DNA of 64,000 nucleotides from UBA5239 sp040391785 (GCA_040391785.1 JBEBXH010000025.1:1-64000); one strand, 5' to 3'. Positions 34,596 to 45,121 are shown, numbered from the stretch's first letter. The notes: a model not told the origin generated them from the letters alone. A program made the numbers and translations.

Positions 34596-36833
34596 ATGAA
34601 ATCACTGCTGATTATGTCGCTGATTGTGGTCGGAGCCATAGTAACCGCCGCCGAGGTCGTTCCTGCGAACTTGGCTTTGGGCAAAAAGGTGACTTACTCG
34701 ATTGCCCCGGATAACCCGAAGGACCTGCCGCAGTCGAAGTTGACCGACGGTAAAAAAAATGTCCGGAAATTTGACGGAAGCGCCGACACCGGTACCACGT
34801 TCGACGAGCAGCGCCTCGATTATGACGATGCCATGGACAAGGCGCTGACCGTGGGCTGGCATACCAGCGTTTACGGGCGGGAGGCCATCGGCGTCAGCAT
34901 GTGCATTGACCTCGGCAAGGAGGAAAATCTTGGCAAGAGCATTATCCGGGCGGGCAGTTTTACCAAGTCGATGTACCGCTTTTCCCTGCCGCGTGAATTC
35001 GAGCTGCTGGTGAGCAATGACGGACAGAATTTCTACCGGGTGGAGGCGGTGAAGAAACTGACCACGTTCGGGTACGATAATATCGGTGTTACGGACAAAA
35101 CCCTCAAGCTGAAGGAGGACCGCAACCGCTGGATCGACATCGAGTTTGACTTGAGCGGTATTTCGGCCCGCTATGTGGGGCTGACGGTTAAGCCGGAGGG
35201 GTTCATGTTCTACCTCGACGAATGGGAAATTTTCTCTGGCGATTCAGCCGTCCGGAAAGAGGTGATGACCCCCGCGAACCGCCGCAATTTCCCGTTGTCC
35301 GAGCTGGATGCGATTGTGTTCAAGCCGACTCAAGACGTGTTTTATGTGCCGGAAAATACCTTCGTTCCCACGTTCCTGAGCTTTAGCGATTACCGCAAGG
35401 AAAAAGGCAAGGAGCCGTATCAATTTATCATCGAGCTGCCGCCGGGCGTGGAGCTGCATCGTTCATACCTGCTGCGGAATCAATTCGAGATCGCCGAAAA
35501 AGATGGGCAATACATCCTGACTCCGAAAAATACCGGCAAACATTTCAGGCGTTACCATGCGAAAATGCTTGGCGATTACTCGCTGGGGCCGCTCTATTTC
35601 CGGGCCGCCGGAAAGGTCGCGGCTGACGCTGTGGCGAAGTTTCATTGCCGGGTCGGCGATAACGATTTTTCACTGGTGACATGTCCGGTGCAAACCCTGG
35701 ACATTCCGGTGGTGAAAAACGAATTGCCCGGCATGTATGCGATCACCTGGATGCTGGATTACTACAGCCTCGACTGGCCGGAGTTTTACAAATCATATAC
35801 GAATCTGGGGCTTAACGCCGTGCCGTTTTTCCCGCGCAACTGGCCGGCCATGGCCGATCTGCCGGAACAGCCGTTTGACCCCGCGCGACAGATCACCGAA
35901 ACCCGCGATAATGGACTGAAAATCATACAGAACGAATCGCCGCTGCACACGATCAAAGAACTGAAAAACGCCGCCTGTACTTACGAGGGGGCCAAGGGAT
36001 TCTGTCCGTCCTATCGCGGCGAATTTTATCAGAATCACCTGAAGGAAATCGCGGCGAACAGTGAGGCGCTCCAGCCGGATTACCTGATCTGGGACATCGA
36101 ACTGATGCACCAGTCCATCGGCGGCAAGCCGGAAAACATCCTGAAATGCGAACGCTGCTCCGAAGCTGTCGCCAAGTCGGGCAAGACTCCGCAGGAATAC
36201 CTTTTCGACTGCGGCGCGGAAATCCAGCGCGATCTGTACAATGCCGCCGCTGCGGTGGTTAAACACGAATTTCAGGCCGGTCAATACGATGTTTTCGCCG
36301 GACAGAAGAATTATCACCAGTTCTGGCAGTTCGACCGGGTGTATCCGAAATATCTCCAACTCTCGATGCCGGCCGCTTACAGCGCGGGGCTGTTCGATGT
36401 CAATCACCGGATTGCCCAGCGCGAATACCGCCTGCTCGACCGGAAGTGGACTTCGACGGTCTGGGTCACGCCCGGCACCTATGGGTATTGTTCGCCGCAC
36501 AAGCTGGAAGCCATGGTCTACGAACAGGCACTTAATGGCGGCAATCTGTGCATTTTCTCGTTTGCCGATTTCGCCTCGCCGCAACAGATGTTCTATCTGG
36601 CGAAAGGGCTGCGCAAGATCAGTTCGTACCCGGAGTTATTCAAAAACGGCAAACCGGATACCGGGTTCACCGTCGACAATCCGGCGTTGGCCTGTTCCAA
36701 GTTCAGCAATGACAAGGAAACGCTGATTTTCGTGGCGAATTACTCCTCGCCGGAAGATGAAACATTCACCATCGACAAGCGGAAAATCACGCTGAAACCG
36801 GCTGGATTCGTACTGCTGCACAGTGCTTTATAA
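34596..36833 (+). CDS. Secreted protein with discoidin-like N-domain and hydrolase-like body, cassette 3
   Basis: 745-residue exported protein. Signal peptide MKSLLIMSLIVVGAIVTAA; residues about 20-215 look like an F5/8 type C (discoidin-like) carbohydrate-binding domain (NLALGKKVTYS, REFELLVSNDGQNFYRVE, ARYVGLTVKP). The remainder (about 375-690) is a probable TIM-barrel with DYLIWDIELMHQSIGG and a CERC cysteine pair resembling the DUF4838 cysteine cluster. Probably glycan-active; no family assigned with confidence. It ends convergently with the ROK gene, overlapping 6 bp. Confidence 0.7.
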   Translation: MKSLLIMSLIVVGAIVTAAEVVPANLALGKKVTYSIAPDNPKDLPQSKLTDGKKNVRKFDGSADTGTTFDEQRLDYDDAMDKALTVGWHTSVYGREAIGVSMCIDLGKEENLGKSIIRAGSFTKSMYRFSLPREFELLVSNDGQNFYRVEAVKKLTTFGYDNIGVTDKTLKLKEDRNRWIDIEFDLSGISARYVGLTVKPEGFMFYLDEWEIFSGDSAVRKEVMTPANRRNFPLSELDAIVFKPTQDVFYVPENTFVPTFLSFSDYRKEKGKEPYQFIIELPPGVELHRSYLLRNQFEIAEKDGQYILTPKNTGKHFRRYHAKMLGDYSLGPLYFRAAGKVAADAVAKFHCRVGDNDFSLVTCPVQTLDIPVVKNELPGMYAITWMLDYYSLDWPEFYKSYTNLGLNAVPFFPRNWPAMADLPEQPFDPARQITETRDNGLKIIQNESPLHTIKELKNAACTYEGAKGFCPSYRGEFYQNHLKEIAANSEALQPDYLIWDIELMHQSIGGKPENILKCERCSEAVAKSGKTPQEYLFDCGAEIQRDLYNAAAAVVKHEFQAGQYDVFAGQKNYHQFWQFDRVYPKYLQLSMPAAYSAGLFDVNHRIAQREYRLLDRKWTSTVWVTPGTYGYCSPHKLEAMVYEQALNGGNLCIFSFADFASPQQMFYLAKGLRKISSYPELFKNGKPDTGFTVDNPALACSKFSNDKETLIFVANYSSPEDETFTIDKRKITLKPAGFVLLHSAL

Positions 36834-37943
36834 GGCGAAGTTGAAGACTTTGTCGAGGATGGTCATGGCGCCGCCGCGGGCAGCTCCCTGGCGGCCGAAT
36901 TGCGAGTACAATACCTGCGTTTGAGCGGTCAGGCTGCTGTCGTAAAAATACTCTTTGAAATCGTCCAGATAGCTCTCGCCGAGTTCCGGCGCGCGGCCGC
37001 CCAGGATGATCGCTTCCGGGTTCAGGAGGCCGGTCACTACTTGCATGGCGCTGGCGAGGTAACGGGCGTTTTTGCGGAAAATCCGCACGGTATCGGCATC
37101 GCCGGAATGGTATAATTCAAGGATTTCCGGGTAGCGGTGATGGCGTTTTTTGGCGTTGGACACCATTTCGATCAGCGCACTGTCGCGCGTCAGATCTTCC
37201 AGCGCGCGGGAGGTGCCGTTGAACTCCGGTTCGGGCTCGAATGGCATCAGCATCTGCCCGATTTCCCCGGCTGAGCCGAAGCCGCCGCGAAAGATCTTGC
37301 CATCCACGATGATCCCCGCGCCCACGCCGCGCCCGCTGGTCACGTAGACCAGGCTTTTGAACGGTACCCCGCAGCCGGTCTGTTTCTCGGCCAGCGCCGC
37401 CGCGTTCGGGCGCTTCTCCAGCCACACGGGGAGGTGAAAACGCTCCTGCAGCAGACCGGATAAATTGCGGCCCGCGATATCGAAATTGCTGCTGGAAACG
37501 ATCTCTTTGTGTTCCGCGTCGACCAGCCCGGAGACGGCGATGCCGATTCCCCGGATGCGGTCGCACCACAGCAGTTTCACAAGGTCTGACACGGCCTTCA
37601 GGATGGATTCGAAATTGTTGTCGTACGAGAGGTTTTTGTGGCGGACGACCTGACCGTTCAGGTCGCAGAGCACGCCGCGGATCTGATACTCGTCCGCCAG
37701 GTCAATGCCGACGGCATAGCCGGAGTCCGGTTGGATTTTGAGCATGATCGGGCGCTTGCCGCCGCTGGAAACGCCTTTGCCGGTTTCCATGATCAGCCCG
37801 GAATCCAGCAGTTCTCCGATGATGCTGGACACGGTCGGCCGGGTCAGCCCGGTGAGCTTGGCGAGTTCCGCGCGCGAAACCTCGCCCCCGGTCCGGATCA
37901 GTTTCAGCATCTGGCGCTGGTTGCGGACGTTCGGAGGATTCAT
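36828..37943 (-). CDS. ROK-family transcriptional regulator (NagC/Mlc-like)
   Basis: 371-residue protein with an N-terminal winged helix (RQMLKLIRTGGEVSRAELAKL, LTRPTVSSIIGELL) and a ROK sugar-kinase-like domain. The ROK zinc motif CxCGxxGC is absent and the metal-binding His of GEIGH is Gln (SAGEIGQM). The kinase catalytic Asp before the NAA segment is replaced (EKRPNAAALAEK), so it should be a regulator without kinase activity. It lies 4 nt downstream of gpsA and seems to be the last gene of a plsY-gpsA-ROK transcript. Confidence 0.85.
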   Translation of the reverse strand: MNPPNVRNQRQMLKLIRTGGEVSRAELAKLTGLTRPTVSSIIGELLDSGLIMETGKGVSSGGKRPIMLKIQPDSGYAVGIDLADEYQIRGVLCDLNGQVVRHKNLSYDNNFESILKAVSDLVKLLWCDRIRGIGIAVSGLVDAEHKEIVSSSNFDIAGRNLSGLLQERFHLPVWLEKRPNAAALAEKQTGCGVPFKSLVYVTSGRGVGAGIIVDGKIFRGGFGSAGEIGQMLMPFEPEPEFNGTSRALEDLTRDSALIEMVSNAKKRHHRYPEILELYHSGDADTVRIFRKNARYLASAMQVVTGLLNPEAIILGGRAPELGESYLDDFKEYFYDSSLTAQTQVLYSQFGRQGAARGGAMTILDKVFNFAL

Positions 37944-37947
37944 CCTC

Positions 37948-38939
37948 TTACTCCAGTTCGGATTTGGCCTTGCGCCCCATCAGTTCGTTGATTGCCTGTT
38001 GCGGGTCGCCGTTTTCGTAAATAATCTGGTAAATCTGCTCGATGATCGGGGCCTCCACCTGATTGCGCTGTGCGAGCTGGTAGGCGCTCTTGGCGGTCTT
38101 GACGCCCTCGGCCACGACCATACCCATCGAACGGATGATTTCATCGATCTGCAGTCCGCGCCCGAGCTGTTCGCCCACGTAGCGGTTGCGGCTGTGGCCG
38201 CTGCAGCAGGTCACGATCAGGTCGCCGATGCCGCTCAGCCCGGCGAAGGTCAGCGGGTTGCCGCCGAGGGCCGCGCCCAGGCGGCTCATTTCGGCGATGC
38301 CGCGGGTCATCATGGCGGCCTTGGGGTTGTCGCCCAGCTTCATGCCGTCGATGATCCCGGCAGCGATCGCCATCACGTTTTTCAACGCGCCGCCGAGCTC
38401 CACGCCCACGTAGTCGTCCGAGGTGTAAACCCGGAAATACTGGTTCATGAAAAGCTGCTGGACCTCCTGCGCCAGCGCTGCGTCGGCGGAGGCCGCCACC
38501 ACGGCGGTCGGCACCTCGCGGGAGACTTCCTCCGCATGACTTGGGCCGGACATCACCGAATAACGGCATTCGCCGAGAATTTCGGTGCAGATATCGCTGA
38601 CGCGCTTCAAGGTTTCGCACTCGATGCCCTTGGCCACGTCGATCAGTTTATGTTTTTTCGGATCATAAAACGGCTTGGCCTGATTCAATACGCCGCGCAT
38701 GTACTGCGTGGGCGAGGCCAGCAAGAGGTATTCGGACTCCATGGCGACAGCCATGTCGGATTCGAGTTTGAGCTCCGCAGGCAGGTGGACGCCCTTCAGG
38801 AAACGGGTATTTTCGTGATCGCTTTTCATGCGCTCGATGTAGTCGGGGAAGGGGCCCCAAAGCGTGACGTCGTGACCGTTGCCGACCAGGACCATCGAAA
38901 GGGCCGTGCCCCAGCCGCCATCGCTTAAAACGGATATCT

Positions 38940-38943
<4 letters not shown>
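37948..38943 (-). CDS. gpsA: NAD(P)-dependent glycerol-3-phosphate dehydrogenase
   Basis: 331-residue GpsA, reducing dihydroxyacetone phosphate to sn-glycerol-3-phosphate for phospholipid synthesis. SGPSHAEEV, the catalytic Lys in GGALKNVMAIAAGI, and GLSGIGDLIVTCCSGHSRN are canonical. The nucleotide-binding loop reads SDGGWGTAL, with Ser where the first Gly of GxGxWG is usual. It is coupled to plsY by an ATGA overlap; the two enzymes are consecutive in phospholipid synthesis. Confidence 0.95.
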
Positions 38944-39593
<650 letters not shown>

Positions 39594-39668
39594 CTTGTTT
39601 TTACCTTGTTTTATGGATCAGTCTCATTATATTATTGCATAAATCGATAATTTGCAAACGAGGTTAAT

Positions 39669-40787
39669 GTGAAAAAGGCGTCTTTAATCGTGGCTGAAAG
39701 CGAAAAATCGGCCGATATGCTGTACGCGACCGGGTTTCGGGCTCCGGATCCGTTCATCTATTTCTCGCTGGGGTCGAAAAAAGGGATGATTCTTTCCGTG
39801 CTCGAATACGACCGCGGCTGCAGTGAATGCCGCAGCGATGTCAAAGCGTTCCGATACGAGGATTTCATCCGTCACGGGCGGCGCGGCATGGGCGATGTCC
39901 TGCGGGTGCTGGCGAAGAGCCTGAACGTCGGTGGTTTCCGCGTGCCGCCGGATTTCCCGCTTGGGCTGGCGGATTATCTGCGCAAATACGATCTGGAAGT
40001 GAGCTGCAGCAAGAAAGAATTTTTTCCCGAACGCGAGTTCAAGAGTGCGGCCGAGATCGAACTCCTGCGCGAGGCGCAGCGCGTGACCGGGCTGGGCATG
40101 AAGCGCGCCGAAAATATCCTGCGCGAATCGGTGATTGCGAAAGATAAGAGCCTGAGCTGGAACGGTGCGCCGCTGACCTCGGAAATCCTGCGCGCCGAGA
40201 TCAATATCGAGCTGATTCGGAACAACGCGTTTGCCACCTCCACCATCGCGGCGGGCGGCAAACAGAGCGCGGAACCGCACAACGAGGGTTGTGGCGTGTT
40301 GATGGCGCATACGCCGGTGATTCTTGATATTTTCCCGCGCGTGAGCCCCGGCGGATATCACGGTGACATGACCCGCACATTTGTCAAGGGCAAGGCCCCG
40401 GATATGGTCAAAAAAGCCTATCAGGCGGTGTTGAGCACCCGTGAGCGCTGCAAAACCATGGTTCGAGCGGGTGCGATCCCGGCCGAAATCCATGCCTTCG
40501 CCACGGAGTTCTTCAAGCAGCAGGGATTCCCGACCGGTCAGCGCGAGGATGGCAAAAGTTATGGATTTTTCCACGGCCTGGGTCACGGCCTCGGGTTGGA
40601 AGTACACGAAGCGCCGCGGATGAATTTGCGCAATGCGGAGCCGTTCAAGGGCGGCGAGGTGGTGACGGTCGAGCCGGGCGTTTATGATCCCGACTGGGGT
40701 GGTATCCGCCTCGAAGATGTAGTAGCGGTTGGGCCGGACGGCGCCGACTGCCTGACCGATTATCCCGATCAACTGGAGCTGGATTGA
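39669..40787 (+). CDS. M24-family metallopeptidase (Xaa-Pro aminopeptidase-like)
   Basis: 372-residue pita-bread fold enzyme. Dinuclear metal ligands are visible: LDIFPR and GDMTRTF (two Asp), FFHGLGHGLGLEVHE (His), VTVEPGVY (Glu) and IRLEDVV (Glu). An N-terminal creatinase-like domain precedes the catalytic domain. The start is GTG at 39669 (the overlapping ATG two bases earlier is out of frame); GAGG lies five bases before. Substrate presumably short peptides with Pro at position 2. One nucleotide separates it from the HAD gene. Confidence 0.88.
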   Translation: MKKASLIVAESEKSADMLYATGFRAPDPFIYFSLGSKKGMILSVLEYDRGCSECRSDVKAFRYEDFIRHGRRGMGDVLRVLAKSLNVGGFRVPPDFPLGLADYLRKYDLEVSCSKKEFFPEREFKSAAEIELLREAQRVTGLGMKRAENILRESVIAKDKSLSWNGAPLTSEILRAEINIELIRNNAFATSTIAAGGKQSAEPHNEGCGVLMAHTPVILDIFPRVSPGGYHGDMTRTFVKGKAPDMVKKAYQAVLSTRERCKTMVRAGAIPAEIHAFATEFFKQQGFPTGQREDGKSYGFFHGLGHGLGLEVHEAPRMNLRNAEPFKGGEVVTVEPGVYDPDWGGIRLEDVVAVGPDGADCLTDYPDQLELD

Positions 40788-40788
40788 T

Positions 40789-41364
40789 ATGGACAAAGTG
40801 ATAGCATTGGATATCGGCGGCGTGTGCGTGCAGCTGCATCACGAGCAGGCCATGGCGCAAATGGGGATTGCCTCGATGGACAAACTGCCGGAGGCGTTTA
40901 TGTTCGCCTGCATCCAGCTGGAATGCGGGATGATCGACGACCTCGAATGGCTGGCGGTCAGCCGCGAATGTTTCCCGCAGTGCCTTGAAAAAAGCGACAA
41001 TGAAATTTATGCGATTTTCAATTCGGCGATCGGCGTCGATATACCGGGCAGCGCGGCGCTGGCGCGGCGGCTGGTGAAGGAAGGCTACCGGCTGGTGTAT
41101 TTCTCCAACACCTCGCGAATGCACGCACTGGAAGTGGCTCGCAAGCTGTCGTTTGCGCCGCTGATTACGGGGGCGGTGTACAGCTTTGAGGCCGGGCACA
41201 TGAAGCCGGAACCGCGTATTTATGAGATTTTTGAGGAGCAGTACGGTGTGCCGGATTATTATTTTGATGACCGCGCCGAGAACATCGAAGCCGCCAAAGA
41301 GCGCGGCTGGAACTGCCAGCTTTTCACCACCGCCGAGGCCGCCGAAAAATTTATCTTCGGGTAA
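40789..41364 (+). CDS. HAD-family phosphatase (YihX-like)
   Basis: 191-residue haloacid dehalogenase-superfamily hydrolase. Motif I is ALD8-IGG (nucleophile Asp, with Gly in place of the second Asp, as in YihX-type glucose-1-phosphatases), motif II YFSNTSR, motif III KPEPRIYE, and motif IV YFDDRAENIEAA. Family members hydrolyse sugar phosphates or related compounds; substrate unknown. It is one base after the M24 gene and ends 3 nt from the convergent murA. Confidence 0.85.
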   Translation: MDKVIALDIGGVCVQLHHEQAMAQMGIASMDKLPEAFMFACIQLECGMIDDLEWLAVSRECFPQCLEKSDNEIYAIFNSAIGVDIPGSAALARRLVKEGYRLVYFSNTSRMHALEVARKLSFAPLITGAVYSFEAGHMKPEPRIYEIFEEQYGVPDYYFDDRAENIEAAKERGWNCQLFTTAEAAEKFIFG

Positions 41365-41367
41365 AAT

Positions 41368-42642
41368 TCATTTCTCGGTCAGTTTGACGCCGATGGCGGT
41401 CAGCTTCTCCGTGAGGTGCTCGTAGCCGCGGCCGATCATCTGGCAGTTGCTGATTTCACTGGTGCCGCGGGCACAGACCGCCGCGATGATCATCGCCATG
41501 CCCGCGCGAATGTCCGGGCTGGCCAGTTTCTGGGCGCGGAGCTGGGTTTTGCCGGTGATCACCACCCGGTGGGGATCGCACACGATTGCGTTGGCGCCCA
41601 TGCTGATCAGGCGGTCCACGAAGTACAGCCGCGATTCGAACATCTTTTCAAAGAACATGACCGAGCCCGCCGACTGCGTGGCGGTGACGATGACGCAGCT
41701 CATCATGTCGGATGGAAACTGTGGCCACGGGCCGTCGGAAATTACCGGCGTGTAGCCGCCGAAGTCGCTTTTCACATGCGGCTGCTGGTTGCCCGGCAGA
41801 TAAATTTTGTCGCCATCGATGGTCATGCTGATGCCGAGGCGCTCGAACACGCGGCGGGTCATCCAGTAATGCCGCGCCGAAATCCCCTGCAAAATCAGCT
41901 CTCCACCGGTCGCCGCGCCCAGCGCCAGGAAGCTGCCCGCTTCGATATGGTCGCTGACCACGTGGTGCTCGGTGCCGTGGAGCTTCTCCACGCCCTGAAT
42001 CGTCAGCGTGTTGCTGTTCATGCCGCTGATGCGCGCGCCCATGCTGTTCAGCAGATCGGCGAGATCGGTCACGTGGGGCTCGGCGGCGGCATTGCGGATG
42101 ATGGTTTCGCCGTCGGCGAGCACGGCCGACATCATGATCTGTTCGGTGGCGGTGACGCTGGCTTCGTCCAGGAAGAGTTCACGCCCGCGGGGACGCTTGG
42201 GACAGGTGAATTTATAAGTATCATGACAATCGACCTTGATGCCGAGGGCGTTCAGGCCGTAGAAGTGGCCGTCGAGCCGCCGCCGCCCGATCACGTCGCC
42301 GCCGGGAGGCCAGAGTTCGGCGGAGCCCGCGCGGACCGCCAGCGGCCCGGCGAACAAGATCGAGGTGCGGACCCGCGAACAGGATTCGCGCGAGAGCGAG
42401 GTGGTGCGGACGTCTTTGGCGCGCAGCGAAAGGCGGTTATCGGCAAACGTGCTTTCGATGCCGATTTCGGCGGCGATTTCGAGCATCACGCGCAGGTCGA
42501 CGATGTCGGGGACATTGTTTAAAATCACTTCTTCATCGGTGAGCAGGCAGGCGGCGATCATCGGCAGGACGGCGTTTTTGTTGCCGCTGATTTTGACTTT
42601 GCCTTTGACGCGGGTGCCGCCTTCGATCAGGATATTGTTCAT
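41368..42642 (-). CDS. murA: UDP-N-acetylglucosamine 1-carboxyvinyltransferase, Asp-type active site
   Basis: 424-residue enolpyruvyl transferase making the first committed peptidoglycan precursor. SGNKNA at residues 19-24 carries the conserved Lys22-Asn23. The active-site loop reads P-G114-G115-D116-VIGRRRLDGH, with Asp116 where E. coli has Cys115. The same Cys-to-Asp change is known from Mycobacterium and Chlamydia and gives fosfomycin resistance because the drug alkylates the cysteine. It overlaps hisA by four bases (ATGA). A paralogue elsewhere in the genome cannot be excluded. Confidence 0.92.
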   Translation of the reverse strand: MNNILIEGGTRVKGKVKISGNKNAVLPMIAACLLTDEEVILNNVPDIVDLRVMLEIAAEIGIESTFADNRLSLRAKDVRTTSLSRESCSRVRTSILFAGPLAVRAGSAELWPPGGDVIGRRRLDGHFYGLNALGIKVDCHDTYKFTCPKRPRGRELFLDEASVTATEQIMMSAVLADGETIIRNAAAEPHVTDLADLLNSMGARISGMNSNTLTIQGVEKLHGTEHHVVSDHIEAGSFLALGAATGGELILQGISARHYWMTRRVFERLGISMTIDGDKIYLPGNQQPHVKSDFGGYTPVISDGPWPQFPSDMMSCVIVTATQSAGSVMFFEKMFESRLYFVDRLISMGANAIVCDPHRVVITGKTQLRAQKLASPDIRAGMAMIIAAVCARGTSEISNCQMIGRGYEHLTEKLTAIGVKLTEK

Positions 42643-43394
42643 TTTACGCTCCTTACCACGTCGTCGTATTTCAATTTGCCGCCGAAAATGTCCAGCGCCG
42701 AACCCACCGTAAACGATATCCGGTCCCGGCCGACTTCGCGAATGGTTTCAATATCGTCCAGTGAGCGGATGCCGCCCGCGTAAACCGCCGGGACGGGTGA
42801 GTATTCCGCCATCATTCCAATCAGTTTCGCGTCGATTCCGGCCTGTTTGCCCTCGACGTCGACGGCGTGGATCAGGAATTCATCGCAATAGCTCGCAAAC
42901 ATTTCGAGGTTTGCTGAATTCACTTCGACATCGGTGAATTTCTGCCAGCGGTCGGTGACGATGTAGTAACGGCCGTCGCGGAGGCGGCAGCTCAGGTCGA
43001 GGATCAGTTTATCCTTGCCGATCAGCTTGACCAGCGCGTGGAGGCGGTCGAAATCGACCGTGCCGTTGTTGAACACATACGAGGTCACGATGACGCCGGC
43101 AGCGCCGAGGTTGAGCCACTCCGGGGCGTTGGCCGGGGTGATGCCGCCGCCGAGTTGCATGCCGCCGGGCCAGGCGCAGAGCGCTTCGCGCGCGGCGTCG
43201 TCATTGCCGGTGCCGAGCATGATGACATGGCCGCCGGTGAGGTGGTCTTTTTTGTATAATTCGGCGTAATATGCCGGTGAATGGGTGGATACGAAATTTT
43301 CCGCGACCGCGGCGGGGGCGTCGTCACGCAGGCTGGAGCCGACGATCTGTTTGACTTTGCCCTGGTGCAAATCGATGCAGGGTCTGAATTCCAT
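42639..43394 (-). CDS. hisA: HisA-type ProFAR isomerase, eukaryote-like
   Basis: 251-residue (beta/alpha)8 enzyme of histidine synthesis. Its motifs match the fungal/plant HIS6 type more than bacterial HisA: FRPCIDLHQGKVKQIVG, FVSTHSPAYYAELYKKD, LTGGHVIMLG, WPGGMQLGGGI, LILDLSCR and VGSALDIFGGKLKYDDVV. The catalytic Asp residues are D8 and the Asp of DLSCR. No other his gene is nearby; it lies between a rhamnosidase gene (14 nt) and murA (4-nt overlap). The eukaryote-like type in a bacterium suggests old lateral transfer. Confidence 0.9.
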   Translation of the reverse strand: MEFRPCIDLHQGKVKQIVGSSLRDDAPAAVAENFVSTHSPAYYAELYKKDHLTGGHVIMLGTGNDDAAREALCAWPGGMQLGGGITPANAPEWLNLGAAGVIVTSYVFNNGTVDFDRLHALVKLIGKDKLILDLSCRLRDGRYYIVTDRWQKFTDVEVNSANLEMFASYCDEFLIHAVDVEGKQAGIDAKLIGMMAEYSPVPAVYAGGIRSLDDIETIREVGRDRISFTVGSALDIFGGKLKYDDVVRSVK

Positions 43395-43408
43395 TGATGA
43401 TCTCCAAA

Positions 43409-45040
43409 TCAGATTTCGCGAATTTCCTTGGGGAGCTTGACCTTTTTCTCGATTTTATCGCCGCTGCGGCGGATCGAAATTTCGATATCACCGTAGGGGG
43501 TCGGCTGGGCGCCTTCGATTCTGGTCAGGTTCGCGGGGAGCGGATTGATCCGGACTTCGCGGAAGCCGGGCGCGGCGGGATAAATGCCGAGAATCTTCTC
43601 CGTCATAAATGCCGTCGGCCCCGAGGCCCAGCCGTGACACAGGCTGTGGCGCAGGCCCTGATAGCAGTATTTGCCGAAATCGCCGTGAATGTCCTTCTTG
43701 CCCGCGACCGGCAGCTGGTCGATGCCATAAGAATTTTTCGTCCAGTCCAGATCGAAATCTTCCCAGAAGGTGGTGGCACCGAAGTCGAGCATGCCGCCCC
43801 AGTAATTGCGGACGACGTCCAGCGCGCCGGAAATATCGCCGGCCTTGGCCCGTGCCAGCAGCACGAAATAGCCGTAGAATGTGCTGATGCCGTAATCCGG
43901 GTTCTGCTGCATGATCGATTGATTGAGCTGTTGCCACTCGCCGACGCCGCCGAGCATCTGCATGGCGGCGGCGATTTTGTTGCCCTGGCAGTCGGGGGCG
44001 TGTTTGCGCAGTTCGGCGGCGGCGGAGCGGCAGCGGAGCGCGAGGCGGTCGTCGCCGAGTTCCAGCGCCATGTAGTCGCCGCATTCGAAGGTCCAGGCGA
44101 GGAGCCCGTGCAAACCGGCGTGCTTGGCGTTTTCGTTGTCATTGGTGGACCAGTCGAGGAATCGCCACTCGGTGAGCGCCTCGGTGCCGTCCTCGCCCAT
44201 GCATTCGAGCAGACGGTTCAGCAGGTGAAAAAGCGCATCCTTCTGTTCCCGGAGGTACGCGAAGTTGCCGGAGTAAAAATAAAGGTCGTAATGGCAGATG
44301 ATCCACCAGCAGGAATAACTGGATGCGGTGTTCATCCATTTGTCGCCCGGCGTGTGGTCGCGGACGAAGTCGAGGCTTTTCATGATCAGCGCGGTTTCGC
44401 CGAACGCCGCCAGGATGGTGCGGACCTCGGGGTACAGGTCGCCCATCCAGACCAGCCGGTCGCGCTTGACGCCGTCGTAAATATATTCCTGACAGTTGAG
44501 GTGCACCGTGTAAGCGCCGACGTCCCAGATTTTGTTCAGCCGGGCATCGTCCGATTCAAAATGGCCCCGGTAGGTCCAGTCGCGGTAAATGGCGATGACG
44601 CTGACGCCCTGCAGACGCACTTCCGCCGCATCTGCCGGTACTTCCAGCCGGACGAAGCGAAACGCGCTCTGGCCGAACTCGAAGTTGCCCATTCGCGGCA
44701 GCGGGAAAACCGCCTGGTGGATGGCGTGGTCCTGAGTCGGGGTGCCGAGCGTTTCCGACACCGATTCGCCGAGCGTGACTTTGACCCGCGAACTATCCAT
44801 CAGCCCGGTGGTCAGGAGCAGCTGGCCGTGGAGCTCGACGCCGAAGTCGAGGATGATCTCGGAGCCGGGCGGCAGGACGCAGATTTGCGGATTGTAATGG
44901 ATAAAGCTCTGGACATTGACCCGGCCGACCAGCACGGCGGAGTCTTTTACCGTGTCCGAGACCCGGACGATCCGGGTCGGCGGCACGTACTTGCGGACTC
45001 TGTCGTCGGATACGGAATTCGCATAAATCAACTTTTTCAT
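43409..45040 (-). CDS. GH78 alpha-L-rhamnosidase-like glycosidase
   Basis: 543-residue member of the bacterial rhamnosidase family, in reduced form (many GH78 enzymes exceed 800 residues). The catalytic-barrel signature DGVKRDRLVWMGDL and the downstream ATTFWEDF and SLCHGWASGP blocks are present, together with an N-terminal beta-sandwich. No signal peptide, so it should act on imported oligosaccharides in the cytoplasm. It precedes hisA and murA on the same strand; whether they share a transcript is unclear. The 81-base gap upstream is AT-rich, without a convincing promoter. Confidence 0.85.
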   Translation of the reverse strand: MKKLIYANSVSDDRVRKYVPPTRIVRVSDTVKDSAVLVGRVNVQSFIHYNPQICVLPPGSEIILDFGVELHGQLLLTTGLMDSSRVKVTLGESVSETLGTPTQDHAIHQAVFPLPRMGNFEFGQSAFRFVRLEVPADAAEVRLQGVSVIAIYRDWTYRGHFESDDARLNKIWDVGAYTVHLNCQEYIYDGVKRDRLVWMGDLYPEVRTILAAFGETALIMKSLDFVRDHTPGDKWMNTASSYSCWWIICHYDLYFYSGNFAYLREQKDALFHLLNRLLECMGEDGTEALTEWRFLDWSTNDNENAKHAGLHGLLAWTFECGDYMALELGDDRLALRCRSAAAELRKHAPDCQGNKIAAAMQMLGGVGEWQQLNQSIMQQNPDYGISTFYGYFVLLARAKAGDISGALDVVRNYWGGMLDFGATTFWEDFDLDWTKNSYGIDQLPVAGKKDIHGDFGKYCYQGLRHSLCHGWASGPTAFMTEKILGIYPAAPGFREVRINPLPANLTRIEGAQPTPYGDIEISIRRSGDKIEKKVKLPKEIREI

Positions 45041-45121
45041 AGGATGAATTTCCCCGTTATATTGTAAATATCAATGCTGCTTAATATAACGACCGAAGGG
45101 TATTATACAAGCAGGAAGAAC

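Noticed and set aside
36828..37943. Glucokinase call for the ROK protein
   Set aside because: It has a winged-helix N-terminus and lacks the catalytic Asp and zinc motif, so it is a regulator.
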